From NCBI GenBank assembly GCA_963556145.1, contig OY744461.1:1240001-1304000 (forward strand): a DNA stretch of 64,000 bases, read 5' to 3'. The notes under the pieces are model-generated. The model was not told where the DNA came from, made no database searches, and saw nothing but the letters and a program-made list of their open reading frames with translations. Position numbers and translations under genes: made by a program. This stretch comes from Hygrocybe punicea. Taxonomy: Eukaryota; Basidiomycota; Agaricomycetes; Agaricales; Hygrophoraceae. How positions within the stretch are numbered: position 1 is the stretch's first letter; each line of letters starts with the position of its first letter. This document shows, in pieces, positions 53,268 to 64,000 of the stretch.

Positions 53268-56200
53268 CTATCTAATTCTATGTGATTCTTTACGGCGTTC
53301 CTTCTTTTGTGTGGTGAGGCCTTCGCAATTGTGGTAAGTACTTGAATCTGTGGAATGCTGGCCGCCGGTGGATAGTAGAGTTGTCCAAAGTTGAGACTGA
53401 ATGCATGGGCTCAAGTGAGGTTTGATGATGGTATGAATGTTCGGGTCCGTGGAAACAGAGAGCAGATTGTGAAGCTGCTCTGCCAAGTGATCTTCTGCGA
53501 GTACAACCTCTTGGTAGGCTATGGCCTTGGCATTAGAATTGGTGACAGCGATGTTCAATATTTCAAATGACAGGAGATCCACATCCAATATGTCAGGCTC
53601 AGGTGATTGGAACGATTGTGGATGGCATGGAAATGTGAATGGTAAGTTGTGGATAATGACACTTTCATCAAGTGCCATGTCGATGTTTTCAGGGGTTTGC
53701 TGAAGACTGCTGTCGGCTGAACCTGATGAAAAACCGCTGCCTTCGCCTTCTGGATTGATTGTCAATAGCATACCCATCCCTTCATGTTCAAAATCCTCAG
53801 CGTCACTGCATACAAACATGTCTGACAGATCGCTGTCACTTTCTAATTCATCTGCTTCGTCATCTTCCAATTGCTGCATCATCGAATTTTCAACATCCTC
53901 ATCAAGTTCAGTGACGATAGTAGAGGTGCCGGTGGGGATAATCATGGTGGTGGAGATATTGGATTTATCTTGAGAAAGTGAAGATGAACCAGTTGGACTC
54001 GGGGCTGCATAGCGCATAAGATTGTCATAGTCAGCCTTTCACCATCGCTCATCATATTCATTGAAAAAGTCAGGGATAACTCGTGTGACCATAATCATGA
54101 CCCAAACATCGAGGCGTGGTAATCATCCTGAATGCTGATAAGATGCAAAATACTTTTTTTTGATGTGGCCATTGAAGGACTCCAAGTGATTCATTGTGCG
54201 TGGAACATTCTTAAAAGGCATATTGAGGATGCGAGTGGCTTCGACCACATCAGCCTTTGACCAAGATATCCAAAAGCTTCAGACAATCAGATATGTCTTG
54301 AAATATGCGAGAAAGGCCAGGCCACCCTGAGACTTTTGCTTGTCCATGGTATTTCTTGCTGTCCCCAGTGAACAAAAATAGGCCAGTTCTTTGTTGTATG
54401 TAGTAATAGCCTCAGCGTAATCAGTGATTTCCTTGAGCTGTCACATGAGAAACATGCCAAGATGCGAGCGAACAGCTTGGTGAGCATCACCCTTCGGTAT
54501 ACAGCGAAGACATTGATTCATACCATTGCGCCATGCCTGCCAGGAATGGAACATACAGAGCAGCAAGAAGATGTCGACCCAATTCTGTTGAAGTCCAAAT
54601 CGTTCGCGGGTATCATTGTCAGTGTTTCTGACTCGAATATCAAATTCTTTGCCCTTGGAGTTGGTTCCCATTGCAACTTTCCATCGTTTCAAGAGCTCTG
54701 AGAGTAGTGGGCCATCATATGAGGCGTGGCCTGATTTTGCGTCCTTTTTGGGCGTAAATGTGATGGTTGCCACAGGTATACCAACATTCTGATCATCGAT
54801 GACCATGAGAAAGAAGACAAGAACACAGCTAGAGCAAACACCAAAGGTGCCGTCCATGAGCATCTGTCACCTGTGGCCAAATCTCCAAGCCATATCCTGT
54901 TGACGTGCAGTTGAGAGAATGATGACAAGTCGGTCAGAAATACCAGGTCCAAGTGCTTGATAGCTAAGGCAAGCTTGAGTAAGAATGGGAAATGGAGGCT
55001 CAGGGTTCAGCTCGCAAAACCAACAATCAAGATTGTCGATTGCTTTGGACCTTTCGGGAATACCATCCTCGCGGCGAAGTGTGCGATAAAGCGACATTGA
55101 CTCATATTCTGTTAGAATAAAGTGGTGTTGTGGATCGCCAGGACTGTCTCCCCACCGCTGGGTTGCCCAGACACGACAGAGTAAACATTGATACGCTAAT
55201 TGAGGTGCTGTGCACTAACAACACTCTTCGACTGGTCAGATTGCAAGTAAGTGAAGTGGAATAACTTCTACGAGTCTCGCGACAATCACGATTGATAGTG
55301 CAACTTTGGCGATTAAAGTCACGGCGACTAAAGAAGATCGACTTAAAGAACTACGGTCGGGGATGGTCGAATGTGAGGAAAGTAAAGTCGTATTGGAGTT
55401 CGAAAGGTATAATTGAGTGGGGAGATGGGAACGATGCACTTTAGTTTGCCGTTTCTACGTGTAATCTAACAGCTATTTTATACGAAGATGGTCGGAGATC
55501 GGAGACGAAGTGAGAAAGTCATGTAAAGAAAGAAACCTAGTCTAATAGGGGTCGAAAGAAAGGACTGCGTATCAATCACATGTAAACGCAGCCAAAAGAG
55601 GTGGTGAAAGGAAGATGAGGATGATCCTGTAACAAAGGAAGAACAAAGGAGTTGGATGGAAGAAAGGGAATAGGTATTCTAAACGAGTTAGCGTATCTAA
55701 GATGAAACGGGGTGTTACTGTTATGAAAGGCAAACTATTATGCGAGGGTCCGGGGCTCGATCCGATTTGGGGGTTTCTCTATCTTGGTCCGCGATGTCGT
55801 CGGAGATGATCACGATACGATCGAGAAGTCGTACTAGTTGTCGCGAGCCATCGCGAAGTCGCAAGATGTCAGACTTGTTTTTTAAGGATAGTATAAATCT
55901 GTCCAATTCGTCGATTCAGTGGTCAGTGCGTATGAGTGTGTATCAATGTACTTGGCCAATAGGTGTGAGATTCCAGAGCAAATTAAGTGCATATTGTCGA
56001 AGGTCAGGGTGCAGTGGGATGATCGGGTTTTTTGACATTTTGATTAGTTTTTGACACGCAGGTGAATGGTCCAGCATTCCTGATATTTTGTCTATCACAA
56101 GCATTCTCTTGTCTAGGGAATGAAGGTAAGCATGGTCATGTCAAATACCATTGGATTTTATTTACTTTTCGGGTCAAGTTCATCATGAGTTGAAATTACT

Positions 56201-56701
56201 CGCACGCACATGCTGCATTTGACATTTTCCCAAGGTATCTGTCGTCTTTTTGATGCATGGTGGCCTTGATCGTTATCAGTTCCACATAAGCATTGATAAA
56301 GTCTAGTCCATCGGGTATATTTCTTTCCAGGGCCGATGCGATTGGAATCACTTGTTTTAATCACCAATTTTGATCGAATGTTGCGAGGGAGCTCATCTGG
56401 AATATGGAGCCCAAGATCACTCAACAATTGAAAGGCACAATCTAGTTGAGTTGCATTTCAACATGCCTGAGTTATGACATAAAGATATCTTACCCTGGTC
56501 TCCATGGGTATGCTTGAAGTGGAATTTTTCAATGCCCACAAAGTTCAGCTGGGCCTGGATATGCTTGTGCTCTTCAGTTGCCAGTGCCAGATGAGTTGGA
56601 ACTGTAGCTGCTGCTGATCTGGCTGACTGTCTCAACTTCGGAATGTCGGAGGGAATATAAACCTGATTTGCATGTTTTCCGGCTACAGGTGGTTTTTGCA
56701 T
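53268..56701 (-). pseudogene. MULE-2: MULE-type transposase gene with five in-frame TGA codons
   Basis: Starts MQKPPVAGKHANQVYI. After introns at about 56440-56492 and 56110-56165 it reads the zinc-finger part YQCLCGTD, VKCSMCVRVISTHDE and then IIPLHPDLRQYALNLLW. Following an interruption (about 55190-55945) the catalytic part is clear: YESMSLYRTLRRED, LMDGTFGVC, FFLMVIDDQNVGIPVATITF, NTDNDTRERFGL and FHSWQAWRNGMN, later NHLESFNGHIKKKYF. An acidic, Ser-rich tail follows to 53268. From 55097 to 53268 everything lies in one frame, broken only by TGA at 54867, 54441, 54279, 54123 and 54039. Dead copy; a different lineage from MULE-1. Confidence 0.75.
55190..55945. mobile_element. Probable insertion inside MULE-2
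   Basis: The protein reads up to NLLWNLTPIGQVH near 55945 and resumes at QCLLCRVWATQRWGD near 55190. The roughly 750 bp between fit no intron of this gene. ATTGATAC occurs near one border and its complement GTATCAAT near the other, a possible short inverted repeat. No element class can be assigned. Confidence 0.35.
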
Positions 56702-56826
56702 GGGAAGACAATGAATCTGAATATTTGCATAGAGCTACGTCAACATCACATCATCTAGCAAGATCGAAGCATGTGACATGGCATGTGACCTTTCACCTGT
56801 GCACGTTTAAAATCCCTCAAGATGTT

Positions 56827-56865
56827 CACCTTTTCTAAGCTAGGTCCCTTTGCTTAGAAAAGGTG
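56827..56865. repeat. Perfect 14 bp stem hairpin
   Basis: CACCTTTTCTAAGC (56827-56840) and GCTTAGAAAAGGTG (56852-56865) pair exactly around an 11-base loop. It lies in AT-rich intergenic DNA; the stretch 56866-57230 holds no gene that I can support. Confidence 0.7.
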
Positions 56866-57258
56866 ATTCTTTTGAAAAAGAGGATTTCTCTTGCAAAAAA
56901 GTTTAAAAGGACTATTCTTTTCCACAAGATTTTTCACTTTTTTGAAGCTAGGTTCCCTTGCAAAGGTCAAACTGCTCATGAAAAGTGCAGAAAAAGGCAC
57001 AAAAATTGTTTCATAAGTTGTTTCAAGTGCTCAAATCTTCATTGATTGTATAACCATATAAGGACAATATTAATTAATGATTAATTAATTAAAAATTACA
57101 ATACATATATTTACATAATAAACTATTACAGTTGTTCTGTAAGCATATAAGTCAGTATAGGAATTGAAGTGATACTAAGTTAGACGCTACCAAATGACTG
57201 TACATGACTTATGTGCATGACTTATATATGTTTGGAGGTCGCACATAGACCATTTGCT

Positions 57259-57288
57259 GATGTTTGGCAAAATGCAGTGCCAAACATC
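57259..57288. repeat. Perfect 10 bp stem hairpin
   Basis: GATGTTTGGC, a ten-base loop and GCCAAACATC. It lies shortly before the minisatellite at 57470. Confidence 0.6.
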
Positions 57289-57469
57289 ATCTGAGTTTTC
57301 AGTAAGTTTTGACTTAGTATTTTTGTCACTGACCTTTGACCACAGACATGACAACAGCAATGACCACAACCACAACAATGACCAGCACAACAACAAGGAG
57401 GGTGCAAGGACACCAGGCTGCTAAGGTAAGTACTCAACACCTCCAACCCCCGCTAACCAGGTCAATGAT

Positions 57470-58190
57470 GGCAGCAGCAGTGAGGTGACCACAACCACCA
57501 ACTGGCACTGTCTGGCAGCAGCAGGACGACGACTGCAACCACCACCACCATCAACTGGCAGCAGCAAGCAGGATGGCAGTGACGGCTACCACCACTGCCA
57601 GCTGGCAGCAGCAACAGGGCAGCAGCAATGATGATGGCTACCAAGACCACACAGCAAGCAGTGGCACATTGTCGTTGTTGTTGGCCACCACCGCTGCCAA
57701 CTGGCAGCAGCAACAGGACAACAGTGATGACAATGGCAACCACCACTGCCAGCTGGCAGCAGCAAGTGGGATGACAATGATGGCTACCACTGCTGCCAAC
57801 TGGCAGCAGCAAGCAGGATGATGGTGATGACAGCTACCACTGCTGCCAACTGGCAGCAGCAAGCAGGGCGACAGCGGCTACCACCACCACCAGCTGGCAG
57901 CAGCAAGCATGGCAATTGCAACAGCTACCACCACTGCCAGCTGACAGCAGCAAGCAGGATGACAGTGACGACAGCTACCACCGCTGCCAACTGGCAGCAG
58001 CAAGCAGGGTGATGGCGATGACTACGTTGCTGCCAACTGGCAGCAGCAACAGGACGATGGTGACAGCGACCATCACCACCACCACCACCACCAGCGGGAC
58101 AATGTTGGCGACCACCACAGCCACCTGGCAACAGCAGCAGGACAACTATGCCAGCCACCACCACTGCCAACTGGTAGGGTGACAATGATG
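57470..58190. repeat. Minisatellite of ACTGCCAACTGGCAGCAGCAA units
   Basis: CTACCACCGCTGCCAACTGG followed by CAGCAGCAAGCAGGATGAC repeats about twelve times with irregular spacing of roughly 45-60 bp. Repeated NWQQQ and LPVGS frames on either strand derive from it. Confidence 0.8.
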
Positions 58191-58949
58191 ATGACAGCGA
58201 CAATGAAACCATCAGTGGTGGCAAGGGTGGTGACAACAACAATGGTAGGGGGCTCCAAATTACTATACCATTTCTTCCAAAAATTACCAATACTGCTAGC
58301 ATCAGGAAAACACCTTTCCACTTAACGTGACTTAACGTGACTTAAAACGTGACTTAAGATGCAATAAGATGGGTTAAGATGCAATAAGATGGGTTAAGAC
58401 CATTAAGTCAGTAAGACCAATTAAGAAGGTTCTTATGCTAAAATTTTGTTAAATTTAACTTACTAATTTTATATGAATAAATTTATTTTTATTAAATCGT
58501 TACCAATACTGGTACCATTATAGATGCTAATACCATTGCTGCCACTGCCTGGTCCTGATGCCAGCTGGTGCCATGCTGATACTGGTCTGTATGGTACTGG
58601 GGGTCGGGTGCCATGCTACTAGATGCCAGTCCAGACACTGGTGTCGGCAGTAATACTGACAAAAGAAAACAAACATCTGCTTGCCACAAATGAGAAATGA
58701 GAGAACATACCATACCTCCTTGTTACATGTTTCTTCATCATCCTGGCCACCATCAGTGGGCTAGTGCCAGTGCTGGTGTGGTATTGCTGGCATGCTGGCA
58801 CCCACATTTGCGCTGGTGCCAGCATTGGTGCCAGTGCTGGCACAGTGCTGGTGTGAGAGGGGGCAGAGTGAGAGGGAAAGTGGGAGAACAGGAGTGCTGA
58901 TGCCATGCTAGTGCTGGTGTGGGGCTTGTATTAGGGTCAGTGCTAGGCA

Positions 58950-59110
58950 ATGACACAGGTATACCCGCAGGTGTCCTGAGGCCGACCCGTACCTGGACCT
59001 GCTCCAACCCATACCTGTCTACCCACGGGTCTTTTTTCAGTGGGTAGATGGCAAGTAGTAGCGGGTCGGGTATGGGTATTGACCCTCACAGGAAACCCGG
59101 CGGGTTCCAG
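58950..59110. repeat. ACCCGT/ACGGGT-rich dispersed repeat
   Basis: Words ACCCGTACCTGG, ACCCACGGGTC and CGGGTCGGGTATGGGTA, of the same family as 3209-3334, 3664-3766, 34490-34540, 44140-44235 and 60115-60255. Confidence 0.55.
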
Positions 59111-59169
59111 CCCACATCTACCTCGTGTTGCTGACACGCACGTCAATTGATGTGGCACTGTGCAAACAT

Positions 59170-59331
59170 TGTAGTAGATGTGCCTGGGCTGTCACGTGAC
59201 CCAGTTCCCACGATCGACCTTAGTCAGTAGGTGTCCTGATGTAGTAGACAGTCTCATCCTTCGACATCCAGAGCGATTCCACTCGATTCCTGTGTGAGCA
59301 CCCTGAGAGGTCCCTCGGGACCTCTCCAACA
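59170..59331 (-). repeat. Solo-LTR-like copy related to the direct repeats at 41.7 and 43.7 kb
   Basis: On the minus strand it starts TGTTGGAGAGGTCCCGAGG, passes GTGGGAACTGGGTCACGTGAC and ends CTACTACA. It interrupts the right half of a palindromic CAATTG module that begins at 59120. Flanking five-mers (AACAT, TGAGG) differ, so it may be one LTR of a longer element that includes the GC-rich DNA to about 60.1 kb. Confidence 0.5.
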
Positions 59332-61560
59332 TGAGGAGTGGGGGGGCTGGGAACCACGTGACGGGTTGGGTTCTTGTGGGTGAGAGACCCTCCCCCATCA
59401 TATCCGTCTCCTCATTCCCCGCACCATCTCCCATTCTCCCCTCCCTCTCATCCTCCTCCATCGTCGTGTACATGTCAGCCTGCGTTTCAATGCTGTTTAG
59501 CCTTGGCGTTTGCAGTTGCGACATCTGGACAGCGGCGTCGTGATTGTGGGTGTGTGTGGGCATGTACTTGGGGGGGGAACAGGGTCTGGGACGCGTTTGG
59601 GCATGTTCTGTTGCACAGGCACAGGCTTTGGGGCCTGTGTGGGCGTCAAATGGTCGGGTGTTGTGGGACCACAGTCTGGGACGTGTTTGAATGTGTTTTG
59701 TTGCACGGGCACAGGGTTTGGGGCGGGGTGGGACTTGAGATGTGTTTGGACGCATTTTGCAGCAGGGACGGTGTGTTTGGGGCTGACGTGGGCACATGAT
59801 GCATCTCCTGTTGGGTTTTGGGCATGGGGGTTTGCGTTGGGGCACTATTTGACGACAGGGCGTTGTGCAACATGGTTTCTGTTGTTTCTTGCAGTGGGCG
59901 TGTAGGGACATGGTTTCGCACGAGGATGGGGCCATTTGGCAGGCAGTTGATGGTGTGTTGCCATGGAAGTGGTGGCTAGCGGCGTCATCTGTGTTGTTGC
60001 GGATGTGTGCATGCATGGGGCAGCCTGTTGGGGTGCGGATGCATTGCTGGGTGTCGTTGTTGACGCTGGTATTTGTGTTGAGAATTCCCATGAAGCTGTG
60101 TGGCTCTGTTTGGGCTGGTACCTGTGGGTATACCAAGACCCGCGGTCATGGGTATGGGTTTTGCCTGGGTCCACAAAAGGTAACCCATACCTGTACCCGG
60201 CAGTACCCATACCCGCAACCCGTGTGGGTTACCCGTACCCGTGTCATTGCCTAGTCAGTGCTGATGCTGGTGCCCATGCTGCACTGGTACTGACCTGCTG
60301 ATACTGGTGGAGCCATCACCACTGTCCTTGTCGCTGTCCTTGTCGCTGTCCCTGCTATTCTTGTCACCATTCTCATTGTTGTTTCTGTCCTCATCCTCAT
60401 TTCCACTGTCCTTGTCCTTGTCATCATCACTGGCACTGGCACCCTTCTTGCTATTCTTGCTATCGCTGTCGTCACTGTCATCATCTTCATTCTTGTGGCC
60501 CTGAGAGGGATGCACTGTAGATGCAGGTGCAGGGTGGCTTCGGAAGATATAATAAAAATCCTAACCTGAGGGGTGTTAGCGTAGAAGTGACTGTGGATAA
60601 TCGGTGGTGGGGATAATAGTAAATGAAGTGGAAATGGAAGTAAAATATAAGGCCGCCGTGTAAAACTGGACAAATAATGATGAATCCAGCGATGAACGGA
60701 CTGAAAATGGATAAATAATGAAGAACCCGATGATGCCAACAATGTCGGGTACGGCGAGTCGGGTTGGGTCAGGTCGGAAACAATGAATGAGTAAGGGAAC
60801 AATGATAAAGACAACGAAGTGAACTATAAAAATCTAAGGGTCTATGAGGACGAGCATTTGAAATGATTAAAATGATTCTGACTATGAGGGAAACGGGGAC
60901 TAAGGGTATCTCTTTTTGTATGGTTGTTGGGGACCGTTTTTATAGTACAGGAGTGAGTAGTCTACTTTCAGACTTGTCTATTTCGGCCGATGGTAAACTA
61001 CAAAGAAAGGTTGGAATGGGGATATAAAGAGGGGGGTTGCGATGTGACAGAGACAGTGAAATGGAAGGGAAAACAAATATCCATGAAAAAGATCTGAAAT
61101 GTCCTACATATCTCCAAAAGGACAAGGGGATGGGTATAAAAGGCAAGTCCGAAATCAGGAGTCTAGTCTGATGAGAACCATCTCCTATAATTGGAACTCC
61201 GGGGCTTATGAGGCTGCTGGGTTTGGTCCGAAAGCAGCCATGACAAAGCAGCATACATTGGGTCACATCGGTCATGTTGGGTCACATCACGTCGGGTTAC
61301 ATCAGGTTGGAATGGGAGTCATTTGGAGGTGTCGGGTTTGTCCGGATTCATGAGATATTGACGATACAGACTCAGGGGAATGGGAAGGGGAAGGAATTGT
61401 GCTCATGGCTGAGACAAAAATGAACAAGGACCAAACAAAGGTAAAGTGTGGACTTAGTGTTTTTTTTGCATGCCGCACCCTCTCAACATTACGATGGCAA
61501 TGATGGACACAACGGTGAGATGGTGAGAGTTCTAGAGTAGCAAGAGAAAAGGTTAGTTGT
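59332..61560. other. GC-rich and low-complexity interior of the composite element
   Basis: 59.35-59.95 kb has GGGACGCGTTTGG and TTTGTTGCACGGGCACAGG repeated irregularly. 60.11-60.26 kb is an ACCCGT repeat. 60.30-60.52 kb has CTGTCCTTGTCG repeats. 60.6-61.5 kb shows only weak frames. No gene could be supported. Confidence 0.4.
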
Positions 61561-62529
61561 CCCAATAGTTTCACCTTGTCCTAGCTGCCAGCACCCACAC
61601 CACGGCATGGCACCAGCACCAGCATCAGGACCAGGCCCAGGACCAGTACTGGCACTGGCAGCAATGCCAGTGATGGCACCAGGACCACCACAGCACCAGC
61701 ACTATCACTGGCACTGGCATGGTCACCAGCCAACTACCTAGTTCCAATCAGGACAAGCTAGATGGCAATGAGGTTGACAGGACAAGGGCAGTTATCATGG
61801 CAACAGCAGGAACGTCACCCAGTCATCAGCACAACAATGGCGCTCCCTGCCCATCACTCAAGTTAGTACTTATTAATATTTTTTATGGTGGTTTTAGTTG
61901 TCTCAGTGTATCTTAAATTTTAACGGTCGTCTTAATGTCTTAAAACTTCTTAACTTGTCCTATTTACTTCTTTAAATTTTAGGTTTGGATTAAGACAGCT
62001 AAGACAGATTAAGTCACATTAAGTGGAAAGGTGTTTTCCTGATGCTAGTAATCCAAACTAAATAACATTTAAAAAAGATCTAACAAACTGAGAAAAAGGT
62101 GTCAAAAGGTAAGGAAAGATGTTTTAGAAAAAAGTCCAAAAGACTTGACAAAAAAGCTCGACAAAGTTCAGAAGTAGCACAAGTTCTTCAAGGGTTTAAA
62201 AAGGTGGACCAAAAACCTTGGCCAAAAAGCTCAACAAGTCCAGAAGAGGTGCATCGGGAAATCGAGGAGGGTCTTAGCTTGCCTTACATAGCCTGATAAG
62301 ATATATAAGTTGTGCAATATATCTAAGAATTGTGAGGTCGCCGATAAGGGAAGATAAAGGACAGTAGGGTTGACAGTTTTCACCAGTGCTACAAGAATTG
62401 TTTATATGATCATATTGTGTCGAGATTGTGATAACCCACAGAAGTATCTTGGAATGGTCTGATAAGATAAGTATGACATTTCACGATCAATAAATGCCCG
62501 GCTGGTTCGAGTTCGTCATTTTGTGAAAT

Positions 62530-62760
62530 AAATAACATTGAATATCAGTAGTACCTTCCCTTATAATGGACAGTAGACTTTATGGTTTTCTCAAGCACTA
62601 CCAGACTTACAAGTACATATCTTTCTGTATCAGTATTGCATTTCATTGTAATTGACAGTAGAGTTTATGGTTTTCTCAAGGTCTATCAGACATACCTTTC
62701 TGTATCAGTGGTACTTTCCCTTATAATTGATTGTGGACTTCGTGGATCTTTCCGGCACTG
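62530..62760. repeat. About 95 bp tandem repeat, two to three copies
   Basis: TATGGTTTTCTCAAG follows GACAGTAGACTT at 62572 and GACAGTAGAGTT at 62654. Then TTTCTGTATCAG recurs near 62618 and 62698, with a third diverged unit (CCCTTATAATTGATTGTGG). Weak plus-strand frames across it are chance. Confidence 0.6.
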
Positions 62761-63020
62761 CCAGAGTTGTGAAGGACTTATCAAATATTTATCAGCATAT
62801 CTCACAATGCTAACAGCTTGTCAGATTGGTCGGAATTGCAAACTCAGCAAACCCATACTGGCAAACACTGTCGAAGCTCACAAGACTTGGTCGAGCGTTG
62901 TCTAAACAAGTTAGCACAGTGCCAAGAGACGACAATTCATATCTTTGCTTGTAGAGCTGAGATGGGGACATAATAATTGATTGCAGATTGGTGGCTGATA
63001 CATGAATTATCTACTGGCGG

Positions 63021-64000
63021 CTATTCATATCGGGGTTGTGAATCTGCCTTTCCCTCGGCCTTCTCTTCCACATCATCAAATAGTTCCAACACGCTGTGGT
63101 AAAAGCGTTCCGAGTCCGTAATTGTGTCTGTCCGAGAAAAAACGGCCGAAGAACTTAATGCGAACCGAGCCTACCAGAGGAAGGTCAACCTGCTCGATTA
63201 AGAACCACTGCAGACGAACCTGTGTAGCGATATACGCGATGGATGCAGGAGTTACTCGCATCATTCCATGAATTCGTGCATTGCCCGATCGAGTTGCCTT
63301 CACCTCTTTATCAACCAAGCTGGGGGACGTAAATACATGTTTATAAGCCTTGGGGATATTCAGTATTGGTGCACCAATGTAGAGGGGAGACGGGGACTCA
63401 CTGAGATGAGTATTTGGCTTTTGAATAAGCCCTTCCACGGATCCTCTGGATTGTAGACATGTCCTGCGTAGAGAAAAATCGGCCAGTGATCACCAGAAAC
63501 AATCATATCGCCGTTGCGTAATTTCGCTTGGATCCTGCTCAAGGTCAGCGAATTCAACACAAAGTGGGTCAGGATGGTGCACTCGGGGTTGGACCAATCC
63601 TGTCCTGCAGGGCAAAGCAATGAGCCTGTGCGTTCGTGGTGAAAACCATGATCCACTTTGACATTGCGAGAGAGGGGGGGGTTGAGGGATTGGCCTCGCG
63701 GAGTGATCCACTCTAGGATCGGACCCTTGAGACTCTTTGTATCGTCAGACCGGGCACTTGAGACACCTTTTTGCAACTGTACAAAAGTGAAAAAGGAAAA
63801 GGCAACTCTCTATAGGACTAGCTTACCAATTCAGCTATGGATAGGGTGTCGTTTTCAGATCCATTCATCAAACGATCCTTGAGGCCCGGTATCATTTGTA
63901 GCAGCACCTCGAAAACTCGGTGTTCCCGCCTTTGCCTGCCAACGAAGATTTGGAAGGGGTCAGAGATGACTCACAAAAGATGTGGAACATACTCGTAAGT
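63021..64000 (-). CDS. DUF6698 family protein, 5' end beyond the window
   Basis: Exons on the minus strand: 63993 to beyond the edge, 63827-63935, 63583-63776, 63402-63534, 63220-63348 and 63021-63170, with introns of 48-57 bp all GT-AG and all in phase. Protein: VFEVLLQMIPGLKDRLM, LEWITPRGQSLNPPLSRNVK, GFHHERTGSLLCPAGQDW, VSGDHWPIFLYAG, YNPEDPWKGLFKS, AYKHVFTSPS, ATRSGNARIHGM, then FALSSSAVFSRTDTITDSER and a Glu-rich tail ending SQPRYE. These are the hallmark stretches of DUF6698, a family expanded in mushrooms, with unknown function. No stop or frameshift in the visible part, so it may be an intact gene. Confidence 0.85.

Larger units (their letters stand above)
58297..62047. mobile_element. 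TIR-bounded composite element of about 3.75 kb
   Basis: TAGCATCAGGAAAACACC at the left continues through TTTCCACTTAACGTGACTTAA. The right end is the reverse complement over about 39 bp with one mismatch (ACGTGAC versus ATGTGAC). No clean target duplication was found. The interior has mirrored CCAGTGCTGG-type words near both ends, ACCCGT repeats, a solo-LTR-like copy and GC-rich DNA; no transposase was recognised. Confidence 0.6.

Noticed and set aside
1675..54869. Reassignment of TGA as a sense codon in this organism
   Set aside because: Intact genes here (A, C, E, DUF6698 and the 2421-codon helicase) use no internal TGA, gene B ends normally at TAA, and TGA occurs only in decayed mobile genes.
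59192..60136. 314-codon minus-strand frame near 59-60 kb
   Set aside because: Built on GC-rich repeat DNA and runs through the solo-LTR-like copy, so it cannot be a single real gene.

Overview
The window reads as repeat-dense chromosomal DNA of an Agaricomycete (mushroom-forming basidiomycete). The evidence is many short introns of about 45-60 bp with GT-AG borders, three fragments of KDZ (Kyakuja-Dileera-Zisupton) transposase, two unrelated Helitron helicase genes, two MULE-type transposase genes, a DUF6698 gene, and several nuclear protein families known mainly as multicopy hypotheticals in mushrooms. No rRNA, tRNA or CRISPR array was seen.

Layout. 0-3.9 kb: two decayed KDZ copies carrying hAT-like MITEs. 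3.9-11.8 kb: Helitron-1 (minus strand), inserted in KDZ-2, with one unbroken 2421-codon frame that carries a zinc-finger/DUF6570 N-terminus, an HUH Rep domain, a PIF1 helicase and an apparent ubiquitin-specific-protease-like C-terminus. 12.8-21.4 kb: an island of four spliced genes (A minus, B plus, C minus, D plus) coding for lysine-rich or acidic nuclear-looking proteins and an ATP-grasp-like protein. 21.4-25.5 kb: an inverted repeat, a mariner-type MITE and a KDZ N-terminal relic. 25.6-36.8 kb: Helitron-2 (plus strand), recognisable from its 5' TC end to its 3' hairpin plus CTAG. Its helicase gene is decayed and split by a 2.9 kb foldback element and a 1.3 kb hAT-like element, while a short gene behind it is intact. 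36.8-44.7 kb: a patchwork of nonautonomous elements, minisatellites and an LTR-like element. 44.8-48.8 kb: MULE-1 (plus). 48.8-53.2 kb: low-complexity DNA and a tandem array with a 162 bp period. 53.3-56.7 kb: MULE-2 (minus), a pseudogene. 56.8-62.1 kb: minisatellite DNA and a TIR-bounded composite with a nested solo-LTR-like copy. 63.0 kb to the window end: a DUF6698 gene (minus), cut by the edge.

Two themes tie the window together. First, insertion order can be read from target duplications: hAT elements in KDZ-2 and in the Helitron-2 helicase, the foldback in the same helicase, and Helitron-1 in KDZ-2. Second, almost every in-frame stop in the decayed transposon genes is TGA at a place where arginine (CGA) fits, as expected from C-to-T change at methylated CpG. 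The intact Helitron-1 frame looks young by this measure. Product names for KDZ, Helitron, MULE and DUF6698 come from recognising family motifs by eye, without a database search.
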